Shown: positions 53,532 through 62,140 of the stretch, one piece after another
Layout: every line of letters begins with the position of its first letter
Position numbering within the stretch: the stretch's first letter is position 1
Source: Halanaerobium sp046541575
GTDB taxonomy: Bacteria; Bacillota; Halanaerobiia; Halanaerobiales; Halanaerobiaceae
Assembly: GCA_046541575.1 (NCBI GenBank)
Contig: JBKHDA010000001.1
Span: forward strand, 1 to 64,000
Direction of reading: 5' to 3'
Length of the DNA: 64,000 nucleotides
Notes under the pieces: generated by a model
Seen by the model: only the letters and a program-made list of their open reading frames with translations
Told to the model about the DNA's origin: nothing
The model's database searches: none
Program-made: the position numbers and the translations under genes

Positions 53532-54674
53532 ATGAAAAGAAAGAAAGTTTCATTTCAGAAAGCATTATTGGCTTTAATTGTAATCTCTTTAATAATTTCT
53601 ACAGCACCTGCTGTGTTTGCTCAGGAGCAGCAGAATCAAAATATTTATGAATCAAATCACTTTGCAGATATAGCCGAAAGGGTAGATAATGGAGTAGTTA
53701 AAGTAACAACAACCGTTGAGTCGTCAGAAAGTCAGCAGCTTCCGGAAATGTTTAATGATCCTTATTTCAGGTTCTTTTTTGGTGATCGTTTTCAGGCACC
53801 AGAACAGCAGCCCCGGCAGAGACAGGGTTTTGGCTCAGGTTTTATAGTTTCTGAGGATGGGTATATAGTAACTAATCAGCATGTAATTGAAGATGCCGAT
53901 GAAATAGAAATAGCCATCAATGGCATAGAAGATCCAGTTAAGGCAGAGGTTGCCTGGTCTGATTTTAGTCTTGATCTTGCAGTGTTGAAAATTGACACAT
54001 CAGAATTAGAAGATGAGATTACACCTTTGGAAATGGGAGATTCCAAAGAAATTAGACCTGGAGACTGGGCAATTGCAATTGGTAATCCTCTTGGTTTTGA
54101 GCATACAGTTACTGTGGGTGTGATAAGTGCTACAGGGCGTCCGATTCAAATTCCAACTGATGATCGACAGCTTAGAACCTATCAAAATTTAATTCAGCTT
54201 GATGCAGCAATTAACCCTGGTAATAGTGGAGGTCCTTTACTTAATAATCGAGGTAAGGTTATTGGTATAAATACCGCTGTTTCAAGAGTTGGACAGGGTA
54301 TCGGTTTTGCGATTCCTGTCAATGAAATCAAAGACATTGTTACTGAACTCCAGAATACAGGTGAGGTAACAAGACCCTGGATTGGTATAGCTTTTAATGA
54401 AATAAATAAAGATGTGCAGGAGTATTTTAATTTAGATAATCGAGAAGGTATAATTGTTATAGAGGTTTATAAAGACAGTCCTGCCGAAAAAGCTGGACTC
54501 AAAAACTATGATATAATTAAAGAAGTAGATCGGCAGGAAATCAAAGACACCTCCGATTTAACTGAAATAATATCTGAAAAAGAAGTTGGAGATAAAATAA
54601 TGTTTAAAGTTATTAGAGATGGAAACACTCAAATTTTAGTAGGAAGAATTGGCGATAAACCAAATGATCTTTAA
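53532..54674 (+). CDS. HtrA/DegP-type serine protease, membrane-anchored, one PDZ domain
   Basis: 380 residues from ATG 53532 (AAAGGA upstream); ATG 53520 is possible but crowds that site. A signal anchor at about 10-30 precedes a trypsin-like domain with His117 (TNQHVIED), Asp148 (SLDLAVLK) and Ser232 (NPGNSGGPLL). A single PDZ domain (about 275-370, with SPAEKAGLKNYDIIKEV) ends the protein. It degrades or refolds misfolded envelope proteins. A response regulator/kinase pair lies immediately downstream, but a terminator intervenes. Confidence 0.94.
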   Translation: MKRKKVSFQKALLALIVISLIISTAPAVFAQEQQNQNIYESNHFADIAERVDNGVVKVTTTVESSESQQLPEMFNDPYFRFFFGDRFQAPEQQPRQRQGFGSGFIVSEDGYIVTNQHVIEDADEIEIAINGIEDPVKAEVAWSDFSLDLAVLKIDTSELEDEITPLEMGDSKEIRPGDWAIAIGNPLGFEHTVTVGVISATGRPIQIPTDDRQLRTYQNLIQLDAAINPGNSGGPLLNNRGKVIGINTAVSRVGQGIGFAIPVNEIKDIVTELQNTGEVTRPWIGIAFNEINKDVQEYFNLDNREGIIVIEVYKDSPAEKAGLKNYDIIKEVDRQEIKDTSDLTEIISEKEVGDKIMFKVIRDGNTQILVGRIGDKPNDL

Positions 54675-54693
54675 AATTTAAAGGAATAGTAAA

Positions 54694-54720
54694 ACACCGG
54701 GCTTAAAGAGCCCGGTTTTA
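54694..54720 (+). terminator. Terminator of the HtrA gene
   Basis: ACCGGGCT, loop TAAAG, AGCCCGGT and TTT. Confidence 0.88.
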
Positions 54721-54768
54721 CTGTTTAATTTTAATTGATTTGTTGATATAATAAAAGGGGTGAGTAAA

Positions 54769-55458
54769 TTGAACAAAAACATACTGCTGATAGAAGACGA
54801 TTCTCAAATAGCTAGATTTGTAGAATTAGAACTCGAACATGAAGGTTATCAAGTTGAAAAATTTGATAACGGTTATGATGGCATTAATGCTTTAAAAGAA
54901 GATATTTATGATTTATTATTATTAGACATTATGCTGCCCGGACTTGATGGAATCGAAGTCTGCAGTAGAATCAGAGAGTTTTCGGATATTCCAATAATTA
55001 TGCTGACAGCTAAATCAGAATTGGAAGATAAAGTAGAAGGTTTAGATACTGGAGCAGATGATTATTTAACCAAACCATTTGAAATTGAGGAACTGCTGGC
55101 TAGAATACGAGCTCATCTGAGGAGAGATGAAGGTAATGTTGAATCAGATAATATTCTAACAACTGCTGATGTTGAGGTTAACCTTGATGCTCATGTAGTC
55201 AAGAGAGCTGGTGACGAAATAGAGCTGACAAAGAAAGAATATGATCTCTTAGTTTATTTAATCAAAAACGAAGGTATAGTTGTCAGCAGAGATAAATTAT
55301 TAAATAATGTCTGGGGATATGATTATACCGGGGAAACCAATATAGTGGATGTTTATATTCGTTATTTACGCAGTAAAATTGATGATCCATTTGAACAGAA
55401 ACTTATACATACAGTGCGTGGAGTCGGTTATGTATTGAGGTCAGATAAAAATGTTTGA
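54769..55458 (+). CDS. OmpR/PhoB family response regulator
   Basis: 229 residues. TTG 54769 is chosen; AAAGGGG (54754-54760) overlaps the alternative GTG 54760. Receiver domain with LLIEDD, phospho-acceptor Asp53 (LLLDIMLPGLDG), MLTAKSE and DYLTKPFE. C-terminal winged helix with ELTKKEYDLLVYL and VDVYIRYLRSKID...HTVRGVGYVL. Coupled to the kinase by the 8-base overlap ATGTTTGA. Its target is unknown; the adjacent htrA is a candidate, as envelope-stress pairs often adjoin it. Confidence 0.95.
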   Translation: MNKNILLIEDDSQIARFVELELEHEGYQVEKFDNGYDGINALKEDIYDLLLLDIMLPGLDGIEVCSRIREFSDIPIIMLTAKSELEDKVEGLDTGADDYLTKPFEIEELLARIRAHLRRDEGNVESDNILTTADVEVNLDAHVVKRAGDEIELTKKEYDLLVYLIKNEGIVVSRDKLLNNVWGYDYTGETNIVDVYIRYLRSKIDDPFEQKLIHTVRGVGYVLRSDKNV

Positions 55459-56851
55459 TTTTGTCCATAAAAAAAGCAAGATTTCCTGGAAAATAACAAT
55501 TCTTTATGCATTTATGTTTATGATGTTAATATTCCTAGTCAATCTTTCTATTTATTTTTTCCTTTCTAATTTTATTGATGAGAATATCAAAAAAAGTATA
55601 AATAATACCACAGAATTGGTGCTCTCCCAGTTTTCTGGTATTGGTGACCCGGCTAATTTTTTTGATACTGATATTTTACAGCAGATTAGCCGCAGTGAAG
55701 AAAATATATTTTTTAGAGTGCTGAATAATGAGGGGAAAGTTCAGGCACAGTCAAAATACCTGGAAGAAATGGATATTCCAATCAGCGCAGAAATTGAAGA
55801 ATTTCGTTCAGAAAATAAAATATTAGCAGTTAAAACTATGCCGATGAATAATTTTGTTTTTTCACGCGGTTATTTACAGGTTGTTAGAGATATTACTTTT
55901 GAAAAAAACTTTCTTGATTTTTTAATCATAGTTCTAACTATTGCTGCTGGAATAGGAGCCTTGATTTCGGTCTTTTTGGGTTATTTTATTACTAAAAAAA
56001 TGCTTTCTCCAATTAATAAAGTTACGGAAACTGCCAGAGAGATTAGCTCCAGTGATTTAGGACGCAGGCTTGAGGTTCGCGGACCTGATGATGAGCTCAA
56101 AAAATTAGCTTTAACCTTTAATTCAATGTTAGACAGGCTGGAAAAATCGTTTAAAAGACAGAAGCAGTTTGTATCTGATGCCTCACATGAATTAAGGACA
56201 CCTATATCTGTAATAAAAGGTTATGTAGATCTGCTTGACCGCTGGGGTAAGGAGAAAGAAGACGTTAGAGACGAGGCTGTTGAAGCTATAAAAAAAGAAA
56301 CTGCCAACATGAAACAGCTAATGGAAAATCTGCTGCTTCTGGCTCGTGGTGATGATAGTAAACTAAAAAAAGAAGAAGAATTATTTAATTTTAATAATCT
56401 GGTTAAAAAAATAATTAAAGAATTTCAGCTGATGGAAAAAGAGATCAGTTTTGAATTAGAAGAAGAGGCAGAAATAGAATTTTATGGTGACCGTAATTTA
56501 TTCAAGCAGTTATTGAGAATATTCCTGGATAATGCTGTTAAGTTTACTTCAAATAACGGGGAAATAAAAATAAATATAGACAAAGTTAATTCTAATAATT
56601 TTTATTTCTCTATTGCAGATGATGGTCCGGGCATTTCAGAAAAAGACTTACCATTTGTTTTTGATCGTTTTTATCAGGCTGATAAGTCCAGGACCAGAAA
56701 AGATAATAACAGGGGTTCTGGTTTGGGTCTTGCAATTGCCAGACAGATTGTTGACAGTTATAATGGTTATATTGATGTAGAAAGTGAAGAAGGAAGTGGA
56801 ACCAAATTTATTATTGTACTTCCTCTAATTCAAAAGAATAATAATCAATAA
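55451..56851 (+). CDS. Sensor histidine kinase with HAMP domain
   Basis: 466 residues. Helices at about 13-37 and 155-180 enclose an extracytoplasmic sensor of about 115 residues. HAMP follows (about 180-232), then the H-box SDASHELRTPISVIKGY with phospho-His246, N-box FLDNAVKFTSNN, DDGPGIS, FDRFYQAD and GSGLGLAIARQI. All catalytic boxes are intact. It phosphorylates the regulator encoded just before it. Confidence 0.95.
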   Translation: MFDFVHKKSKISWKITILYAFMFMMLIFLVNLSIYFFLSNFIDENIKKSINNTTELVLSQFSGIGDPANFFDTDILQQISRSEENIFFRVLNNEGKVQAQSKYLEEMDIPISAEIEEFRSENKILAVKTMPMNNFVFSRGYLQVVRDITFEKNFLDFLIIVLTIAAGIGALISVFLGYFITKKMLSPINKVTETAREISSSDLGRRLEVRGPDDELKKLALTFNSMLDRLEKSFKRQKQFVSDASHELRTPISVIKGYVDLLDRWGKEKEDVRDEAVEAIKKETANMKQLMENLLLLARGDDSKLKKEEELFNFNNLVKKIIKEFQLMEKEISFELEEEAEIEFYGDRNLFKQLLRIFLDNAVKFTSNNGEIKINIDKVNSNNFYFSIADDGPGISEKDLPFVFDRFYQADKSRTRKDNNRGSGLGLAIARQIVDSYNGYIDVESEEGSGTKFIIVLPLIQKNNNQ

Positions 56852-56894
56852 TAATAAATTTAAATATATGAGTTTTAAATGGGAGATGATTCTT

Positions 56895-59537
56895 TTGTCA
56901 AATAACGAAAACGAGGAGAAAAAAACACTTTTTTTATTAGATGGACATAGTTTAACCCATAGAGCATTTTATGCTCTACCATTATTAACTAATGATGATG
57001 GTGAATATACCAATGCGGTTTTTGGATTTGTAAGGATGCTGTTTAGTTTAACAGATGAGTGGAATCCTGACAGAATGATAATTACCTTTGATAAAAAAGC
57101 ACCAACATTCAGGCATGAAGAATATGAAGATTATAAAGCGGGTAGAAAAAAAATGCCGGAGGAACTGGTGCCGCAAATACCACTGCTGCAGCAGACAATA
57201 GAAAAGTTAAAAATTCCAATGATGGCCAAAGAGGGTTATGAGGCTGATGACCTGCTGGGTACTCTTTCTAAAGAAGCAGCAGAAGAGGGATATAAAGTTT
57301 ATATTGTTACTGGTGATCGGGATGCTCTGCAGTTGGTATCTGAAAATGTAAATGTATTATATACACGTAAGGGTATTTCTGATTTAGTTAAATTTGATTT
57401 AGACAGGGTAATGGAAAAATATGAACTTCCTCCAGAGAAATTAATAGACAGAAAGGGTCTAATGGGAGACAGCTCTGATAATATTCCTGGAGTGCCGGGT
57501 ATAGGTAAAAAGACAGCTTTAAAGCTGCTTAAAGAATTTGGATCAATGGAAGAAATTTTGGCTAATATTGACCAGGTTTCGGGCAAAAAAAGAAAAGAAA
57601 ATCTGCATAAGTATGCTGAACAGGCCAGGATGAGCTACAGACTTGGCAAAATAAAAAGAGATGTTCCGGTTGATGTTGATTTTGATCAGTGCCGCCTGGA
57701 CCTTTATGATGACCAGGAAGCTGCGGAACAATTTGAAAAACTTGGTTTTACCTCTTTGCTGGACCGTTTTGATTTTAAAGAGGAAGCTAATTCTGAAAAT
57801 CTTGAAGTTATAAATTTAGAAAAAGAAGATTTAATCAATTTCAAAGAAAAGGTTCTAGAAGCCGGGGAAATAGCCGCGACTGTAAATTTAGCTAAAGATA
57901 GTAAAGCTATTGATGGTAAAATAAAAGAATTTTTATTTTCTCTAAAAGATGAAGAAAACATATATTTATACCAGCCGGATGCAGAAATCGATCAGGTTGT
58001 TAAAGAAATTTTTGAATCAGAGAAAATAGCAAAACTGATTCCTGATGCTAAAGAAGCTTCTCTTGCTTTATTAAAACATCAAATTGAGGTTTTAAACATT
58101 TGTTTTGAACCACTACTTGCTTTTTACCTGCTGCAGCCGTCTTCTTCACTGCCGGAAGTAGAGGAAGTTTTTAGCCGTGAATTAACTTTATCATTTGATG
58201 AGCTGGAAAAAGAAAATAAACTGGCTGTAAAAATTTCTAAGCTGTATGAATTAAAAAATAAGCTAATTAATAAATTAGAAAAAGACGATTTGCTTAAGTT
58301 ATATCAGGAAATCGAGCTTCCTCTGATAAAAGTTCTGGCCCGGATGGAATATAATGGTGTTAAAGTAGATAAAGACTGGCTCAATTCTCTATCAGAGCGG
58401 CTTGGAAAGCGTCTCGAGATAATAACTAACAGGGCTCATCAGCTGGCAGGAGAAGAATTTAATTTGAATTCCCCCAAACAGCTGGGAGAAATTTTATTTG
58501 AAAAATTGGGGCTGCCGGTGATCAAGAGAACAAAAACCGGTTATTCTACAAATGCCAGTGTTTTAGAAAAATTGGAAGGTAAACATGAAATTATTCCTTT
58601 GATTTCAGAGTATAGAGAGCTGGCAAAATTAAAATCAACCTACATTGATTCGCTGCCCCCTCTGATTAACGAAGAAACAGGTAAAATCCATACCTCCTTT
58701 AATCAGATGGTAACCGCTACCGGAAGACTAAGCAGTACAGATCCTAATCTGCAGAATATACCAATTAGAACTGAGGAAGGAAGAGAGATCCGCAAGGCTT
58801 TTATTCCTTCTGAGGAAGATATGCTGCTTCTGGCCGTAGATTATTCTCAGATTGAGCTCAGAGTTTTTGCTCATTTAAGTGGAGATCAAAAATTAAAAGA
58901 AGCTTTCAATTCTGGAGCTGATATTCATACAGAAACAGCAGCTGAAGTTTTTGAAGTAAAGCCGGAAGAGGTATCCCCAAACTTACGCCGCCACGCTAAG
59001 GTTATTAACTTTGGTATTGCTTACGGAATGAGTGCTTACGGTCTGAGTCAGGATTTAGATATTGCTGTTGAAGAAGCTCAGGAATATATTGATAAATATT
59101 TTGACAGATTTTCTGGAGTTAAAAAATATATGGACCAGACTATAGAAAAGGTTAAGGAATGCGGTTATGCAGAAACAATGTTTGGCCGCCGCCGTTATAT
59201 TCCGGAAATCAACAGCAGCAACTATCACCGCCGTTCATTTGCTGAAAGAACTGCAATCAACACTCCGGTTCAGGGAACTGCAGCTGATATAATGAAAAAA
59301 TCAATGCTTGATGTTTATGATGCTTTAAAAGAAGCAGAGCTTGAGTTAAATATTTTACTTCAGGTTCATGATGAACTTGTATTTGAAGTTAAAAAATCAG
59401 ATTTAGAAAAAGCTGCAGAATTGATCAAAGAAAAAATGGAAAATACAGCTGAGCTGGATGTGCCTCTTTTAGTTGATCTTCAGACAGGAGAAAACTGGAG
59501 AGACAAAAAGGATTATGAGGTGGAAAATAATGCCTGA
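56895..59537 (+). CDS. polA: DNA polymerase I with degenerate proofreading domain
   Basis: 880 residues from TTG 56895, nine bases after GGGAG; ATG 56868 and ATG 56886 are in frame but badly spaced. The 5' nuclease domain is complete (LLDGHSLTHRAFYAL, EGYEADDLLGTL, TGDRDALQLV, LMGDSSDNIPGVPGIGKKTA). The middle domain lacks the DxE and other acidic proofreading residues, as in Bacillus Pol I. Polymerase motifs A (DYSQIELRVFAHLSGD), B (RRHAKVINFGIAYGMSAYGL) and C (QVHDELVFE) are intact. Overlaps mutM by 8 bases. Confidence 0.95.
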   Translation: MSNNENEEKKTLFLLDGHSLTHRAFYALPLLTNDDGEYTNAVFGFVRMLFSLTDEWNPDRMIITFDKKAPTFRHEEYEDYKAGRKKMPEELVPQIPLLQQTIEKLKIPMMAKEGYEADDLLGTLSKEAAEEGYKVYIVTGDRDALQLVSENVNVLYTRKGISDLVKFDLDRVMEKYELPPEKLIDRKGLMGDSSDNIPGVPGIGKKTALKLLKEFGSMEEILANIDQVSGKKRKENLHKYAEQARMSYRLGKIKRDVPVDVDFDQCRLDLYDDQEAAEQFEKLGFTSLLDRFDFKEEANSENLEVINLEKEDLINFKEKVLEAGEIAATVNLAKDSKAIDGKIKEFLFSLKDEENIYLYQPDAEIDQVVKEIFESEKIAKLIPDAKEASLALLKHQIEVLNICFEPLLAFYLLQPSSSLPEVEEVFSRELTLSFDELEKENKLAVKISKLYELKNKLINKLEKDDLLKLYQEIELPLIKVLARMEYNGVKVDKDWLNSLSERLGKRLEIITNRAHQLAGEEFNLNSPKQLGEILFEKLGLPVIKRTKTGYSTNASVLEKLEGKHEIIPLISEYRELAKLKSTYIDSLPPLINEETGKIHTSFNQMVTATGRLSSTDPNLQNIPIRTEEGREIRKAFIPSEEDMLLLAVDYSQIELRVFAHLSGDQKLKEAFNSGADIHTETAAEVFEVKPEEVSPNLRRHAKVINFGIAYGMSAYGLSQDLDIAVEEAQEYIDKYFDRFSGVKKYMDQTIEKVKECGYAETMFGRRRYIPEINSSNYHRRSFAERTAINTPVQGTAADIMKKSMLDVYDALKEAELELNILLQVHDELVFEVKKSDLEKAAELIKEKMENTAELDVPLLVDLQTGENWRDKKDYEVENNA

Positions 59538-60360
59538 GCTGCCAGAGGTAGAGACTGTTGTTAAGGGCCTCAGGCCTTTAATTACAGATAAAATAGTTAC
59601 TGCAGTTGAAATAAGAGAAAAAAACATGATTGCATATCCAGAAAATGATATCGAAAGCTTCAGAGATTCTTTAATCGGTTCAAAAATAGAGGCTGTCAAT
59701 CGCCGCGGTAAATATATTATAATTGAACTTAGCCAAGATAAAAATATGGTAATTCATCTTAGGATGACCGGTAAACTGCTGGTAAAAGAGGTTAAAGAAT
59801 TTAGAGATAAACATACTCATGTTATTTTCAGCCTCAATGATGGACAGGAAATTCGTTTTAATAATATCCGAAAATTTGGCCGGGTTTATTTAATTGACAA
59901 AAATCATCCAGAACAGGCCGGTGGGCTGGCTGATTTAGGTCCTGAACCTTTAAGCGAGGAACTGACTTTAGAAGATTTTAAGAAACTTTTTGAAAATAGA
60001 AGGGCTTTAATGAAATCTCTGCTTTTAAACCAGCATTTTGTGGCCGGAATTGGTAATATTTATGCAGATGAAATTCTTTTTCGCTCAGCTGTTAGGCCTG
60101 ATAGGACTGCTGACACTCTAACTGAAGCAGAAAAAGAAGCAATTTATCATAATATGCGTGATATTTTAGAAAAGGGAATAATTTATGGAGGAACCAGTTT
60201 TAGTGATTATGTAAATGCTTTTGGTGAAAAGGGATCATTCCAGGAAGAATTAAGGGTGCATCAGCGTGAAGGAGAAAATTGTTATGACTGCGGCAGTATA
60301 ATAGAAAAAATTAAAATCAGCGGACGCTCAACGTACTTTTGTCCGAAATGTCAAAAATAG
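59530..60360 (+). CDS. mutM: Formamidopyrimidine-DNA glycosylase
   Basis: 276 residues from ATG 59530, GAGGTGG upstream. The mature start PELPEVETVVKGL supplies catalytic Pro and Glu. HLRMTGKLL, NNIRKFGRVYL, GIGNIYADEILF (helix-two-turn-helix) and a C-terminal zinc finger (CYDCGSIIEK... CPKCQK) are all present. It removes 8-oxoguanine. It overlaps polA by 8 bases and coaE follows by 14, a gene order known in other Firmicutes. Confidence 0.96.
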   Translation: MPELPEVETVVKGLRPLITDKIVTAVEIREKNMIAYPENDIESFRDSLIGSKIEAVNRRGKYIIIELSQDKNMVIHLRMTGKLLVKEVKEFRDKHTHVIFSLNDGQEIRFNNIRKFGRVYLIDKNHPEQAGGLADLGPEPLSEELTLEDFKKLFENRRALMKSLLLNQHFVAGIGNIYADEILFRSAVRPDRTADTLTEAEKEAIYHNMRDILEKGIIYGGTSFSDYVNAFGEKGSFQEELRVHQREGENCYDCGSIIEKIKISGRSTYFCPKCQK

Positions 60361-60374
60361 AGAGAGGGATGCTT

Positions 60375-61355
60375 ATGATTATAGGTTTAACAGGTGGTAT
60401 AGCTACTGGTAAATCAACAGCTGCTGAATATTTAAAACAAAAGGGAGCTGAAATCATTGATGCTGATCAGATTTCTCATAAAATCAGTCAAAAGGGAGAA
60501 AAGGGCTGGCAGAGGGTAGTTGATGAATTTGGTCAAGAAATTTTAGGAAAAGATGGAGAATTTGATCGAGAAAAACTGGCAGAAATCGTCTTTTCTGATT
60601 CTAAAAAGAGAAAAAAGTTAGAATCACTGCTGCATCCCTTAATTATTTATAAAATGAAAGAAAAAGCATATGAGTATTTAGAAAAAAATAAAATTGTAGT
60701 ATTTATGGCACCACTACTTTATGAAGCAGGACTGGATCGTTTTTGTGATCAGGTCTGGGTTATTTCTAGCTCAGAGCAAACACAAGTAAATAGATTAAAA
60801 AAGAGAGATTCTCTCAGTAGAGAGGAAGCTTTAAAAAGAATTAATTCTCAGATGCCCATCTCTCAAAAAGAAAAGAAGGCGGATGTAGTTATTGAAAATA
60901 ATTCAACTATTGCTGCTTTGAAGGCAAAATTAGATTTATACTGGGAAAAGATATTGAAAGGAGCAGATGCCAAAGTGATTAGAATTGCCCTAGTAGCTCA
61001 TGATGAGAAAAAGGAAGATATGATTAAATTTGCTAAAAAGCACAGAGAAGTTCTATCAGACATGAGGTTGATTGCTACCGGCACAACCGGGCAGAGATTA
61101 ATTGATGAAACAGGACTTGCTGTTGAAAGAATGGCCTCTGGTCCGATAGGTGGGGATCAGATGATTGGAGCAGAAATTGCAAAAGATCGTCTGGATGGAG
61201 TAATATTTTTAAGAGATCCCTTAACAGCTCAACCACATGAGCCTGATGTAACGGCTTTATTAAGACTCTGTGATGTTCATCAAATTCCTCTGGCAACAAA
61301 TTTAGCAACTGCTGAAATGATTATTCACTCTCTAGCCCAAAAAAACCGTATTTAA
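60375..61355 (+). CDS. coaE: Fusion of dephospho-CoA kinase and methylglyoxal synthase
   Basis: 326 residues from ATG 60375, with AGAGAGGG six bases upstream. Residues 1-197 are a complete CoaE: P-loop GLTGGIATGKST, DADQISHKI, LLHPLI, APLLYEAGLD and RINSQMPISQKEKKADVVIENN. Without a stop, residues about 203-320 form methylglyoxal synthase: RIALVAHDEKKEDMI (His209), ATGTTGQRLIDE (phosphate loop), SGPIGGDQMIGA (catalytic Asp261) and RDPLTAQPHEPDVTALLRL (Asp281, His288, Asp291). CoaE makes coenzyme A; MgsA turns dihydroxyacetone phosphate into methylglyoxal. All key residues of both are present, so the fusion should be active in both. Confidence 0.93.
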   Translation: MIIGLTGGIATGKSTAAEYLKQKGAEIIDADQISHKISQKGEKGWQRVVDEFGQEILGKDGEFDREKLAEIVFSDSKKRKKLESLLHPLIIYKMKEKAYEYLEKNKIVVFMAPLLYEAGLDRFCDQVWVISSSEQTQVNRLKKRDSLSREEALKRINSQMPISQKEKKADVVIENNSTIAALKAKLDLYWEKILKGADAKVIRIALVAHDEKKEDMIKFAKKHREVLSDMRLIATGTTGQRLIDETGLAVERMASGPIGGDQMIGAEIAKDRLDGVIFLRDPLTAQPHEPDVTALLRLCDVHQIPLATNLATAEMIIHSLAQKNRI

Positions 61356-61376
61356 CTTAAGGGAGGATAAATATAG

Positions 61377-61937
61377 TTGAGGATAAAATATCTATATAGA
61401 GTAATTATTTTGGTGATTTTAGCTGCAGTATTTTTTATATTAACTAACAGCAGCTTTGATTTATGGACAGTCAGAAGAAATTTGGCTCCAGTAAGATATC
61501 AGAGTGAGATCAGAAAATATGCTGATAAATTTGCCCTTGATGAAGAATTATTAACTGCATTAATTTATGTGGAGAGCAGATTTGACCAGTATTCTGAATC
61601 TCCCAGGGGAGCAGTTGGTTTAATGCAGCTGATGCCTTCAACCGCAAACTGGATAGCTGATCAACTGGGACATAGTAATTTTAAATTAGACGATTTAGAT
61701 GATCCTGAGTTAAATATAAAATTTGGCAGCTGGTATTTTGCTTATTTATATCAGAAATTCGATAAAGATTTAATTATAACCATTGCTGCTTATAATGCCG
61801 GGGAAAATAATGTTCGAAAATGGATTAATAATGGCTGGGAGGGAGATATGCAGCAGGAATTACCATTTTTAGAAACTGATAACTTTGTTAGGAGAGTGCT
61901 GTCTACCCGGGAATATTATAAACAAAATGATATATAG
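61377..61937 (+). CDS. Lytic transglycosylase (SLT domain)
   Basis: 186 residues, TTG start, GGGAGGATAAATATA upstream. Signal-anchor helix at about 7-25. SLT fold: ALIYVESRFDQYSESPRGAVGLMQLMP with catalytic Glu66, STANWIADQL, IKFGSWYFAYL and AAYNAGENNVRKW. It cleaves peptidoglycan on the outer face of the membrane. It lies 21 bases after coaE-mgsA, last gene of the polA-mutM-coaE cluster, as in related genomes. Confidence 0.92.
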   Translation: MRIKYLYRVIILVILAAVFFILTNSSFDLWTVRRNLAPVRYQSEIRKYADKFALDEELLTALIYVESRFDQYSESPRGAVGLMQLMPSTANWIADQLGHSNFKLDDLDDPELNIKFGSWYFAYLYQKFDKDLIITIAAYNAGENNVRKWINNGWEGDMQQELPFLETDNFVRRVLSTREYYKQNDI

Positions 61938-61948
61938 TTGTATACAAC

Positions 61949-61977
61949 TTGATTTTTTAGCTAAATAATTATATAAT
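61949..61977 (+). promoter_or_regulatory. Promoter of the ABC substrate-binding protein gene
   Basis: TTGATT (61949-61954), a 17-base spacer and perfect TATAAT (61972-61977). The leader to the start codon is about 160 bases, AT-rich, with no recognised RNA motif. Confidence 0.6.
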
Positions 61978-62140
61978 TTTAGTTAGTGAAAACTTAAATA
62001 TTTAAAATCTTATCAATAAGTTAAATTTTTATTTGTTTAGATTTTATAATTTTTATAAAGAGGGAGGGGATAAACTTTAAGTAGTTAGAAATTAAAAAGC
62101 AATATTTTTTTCAATTAATTATTAGGAGGGAATTTCGAGT

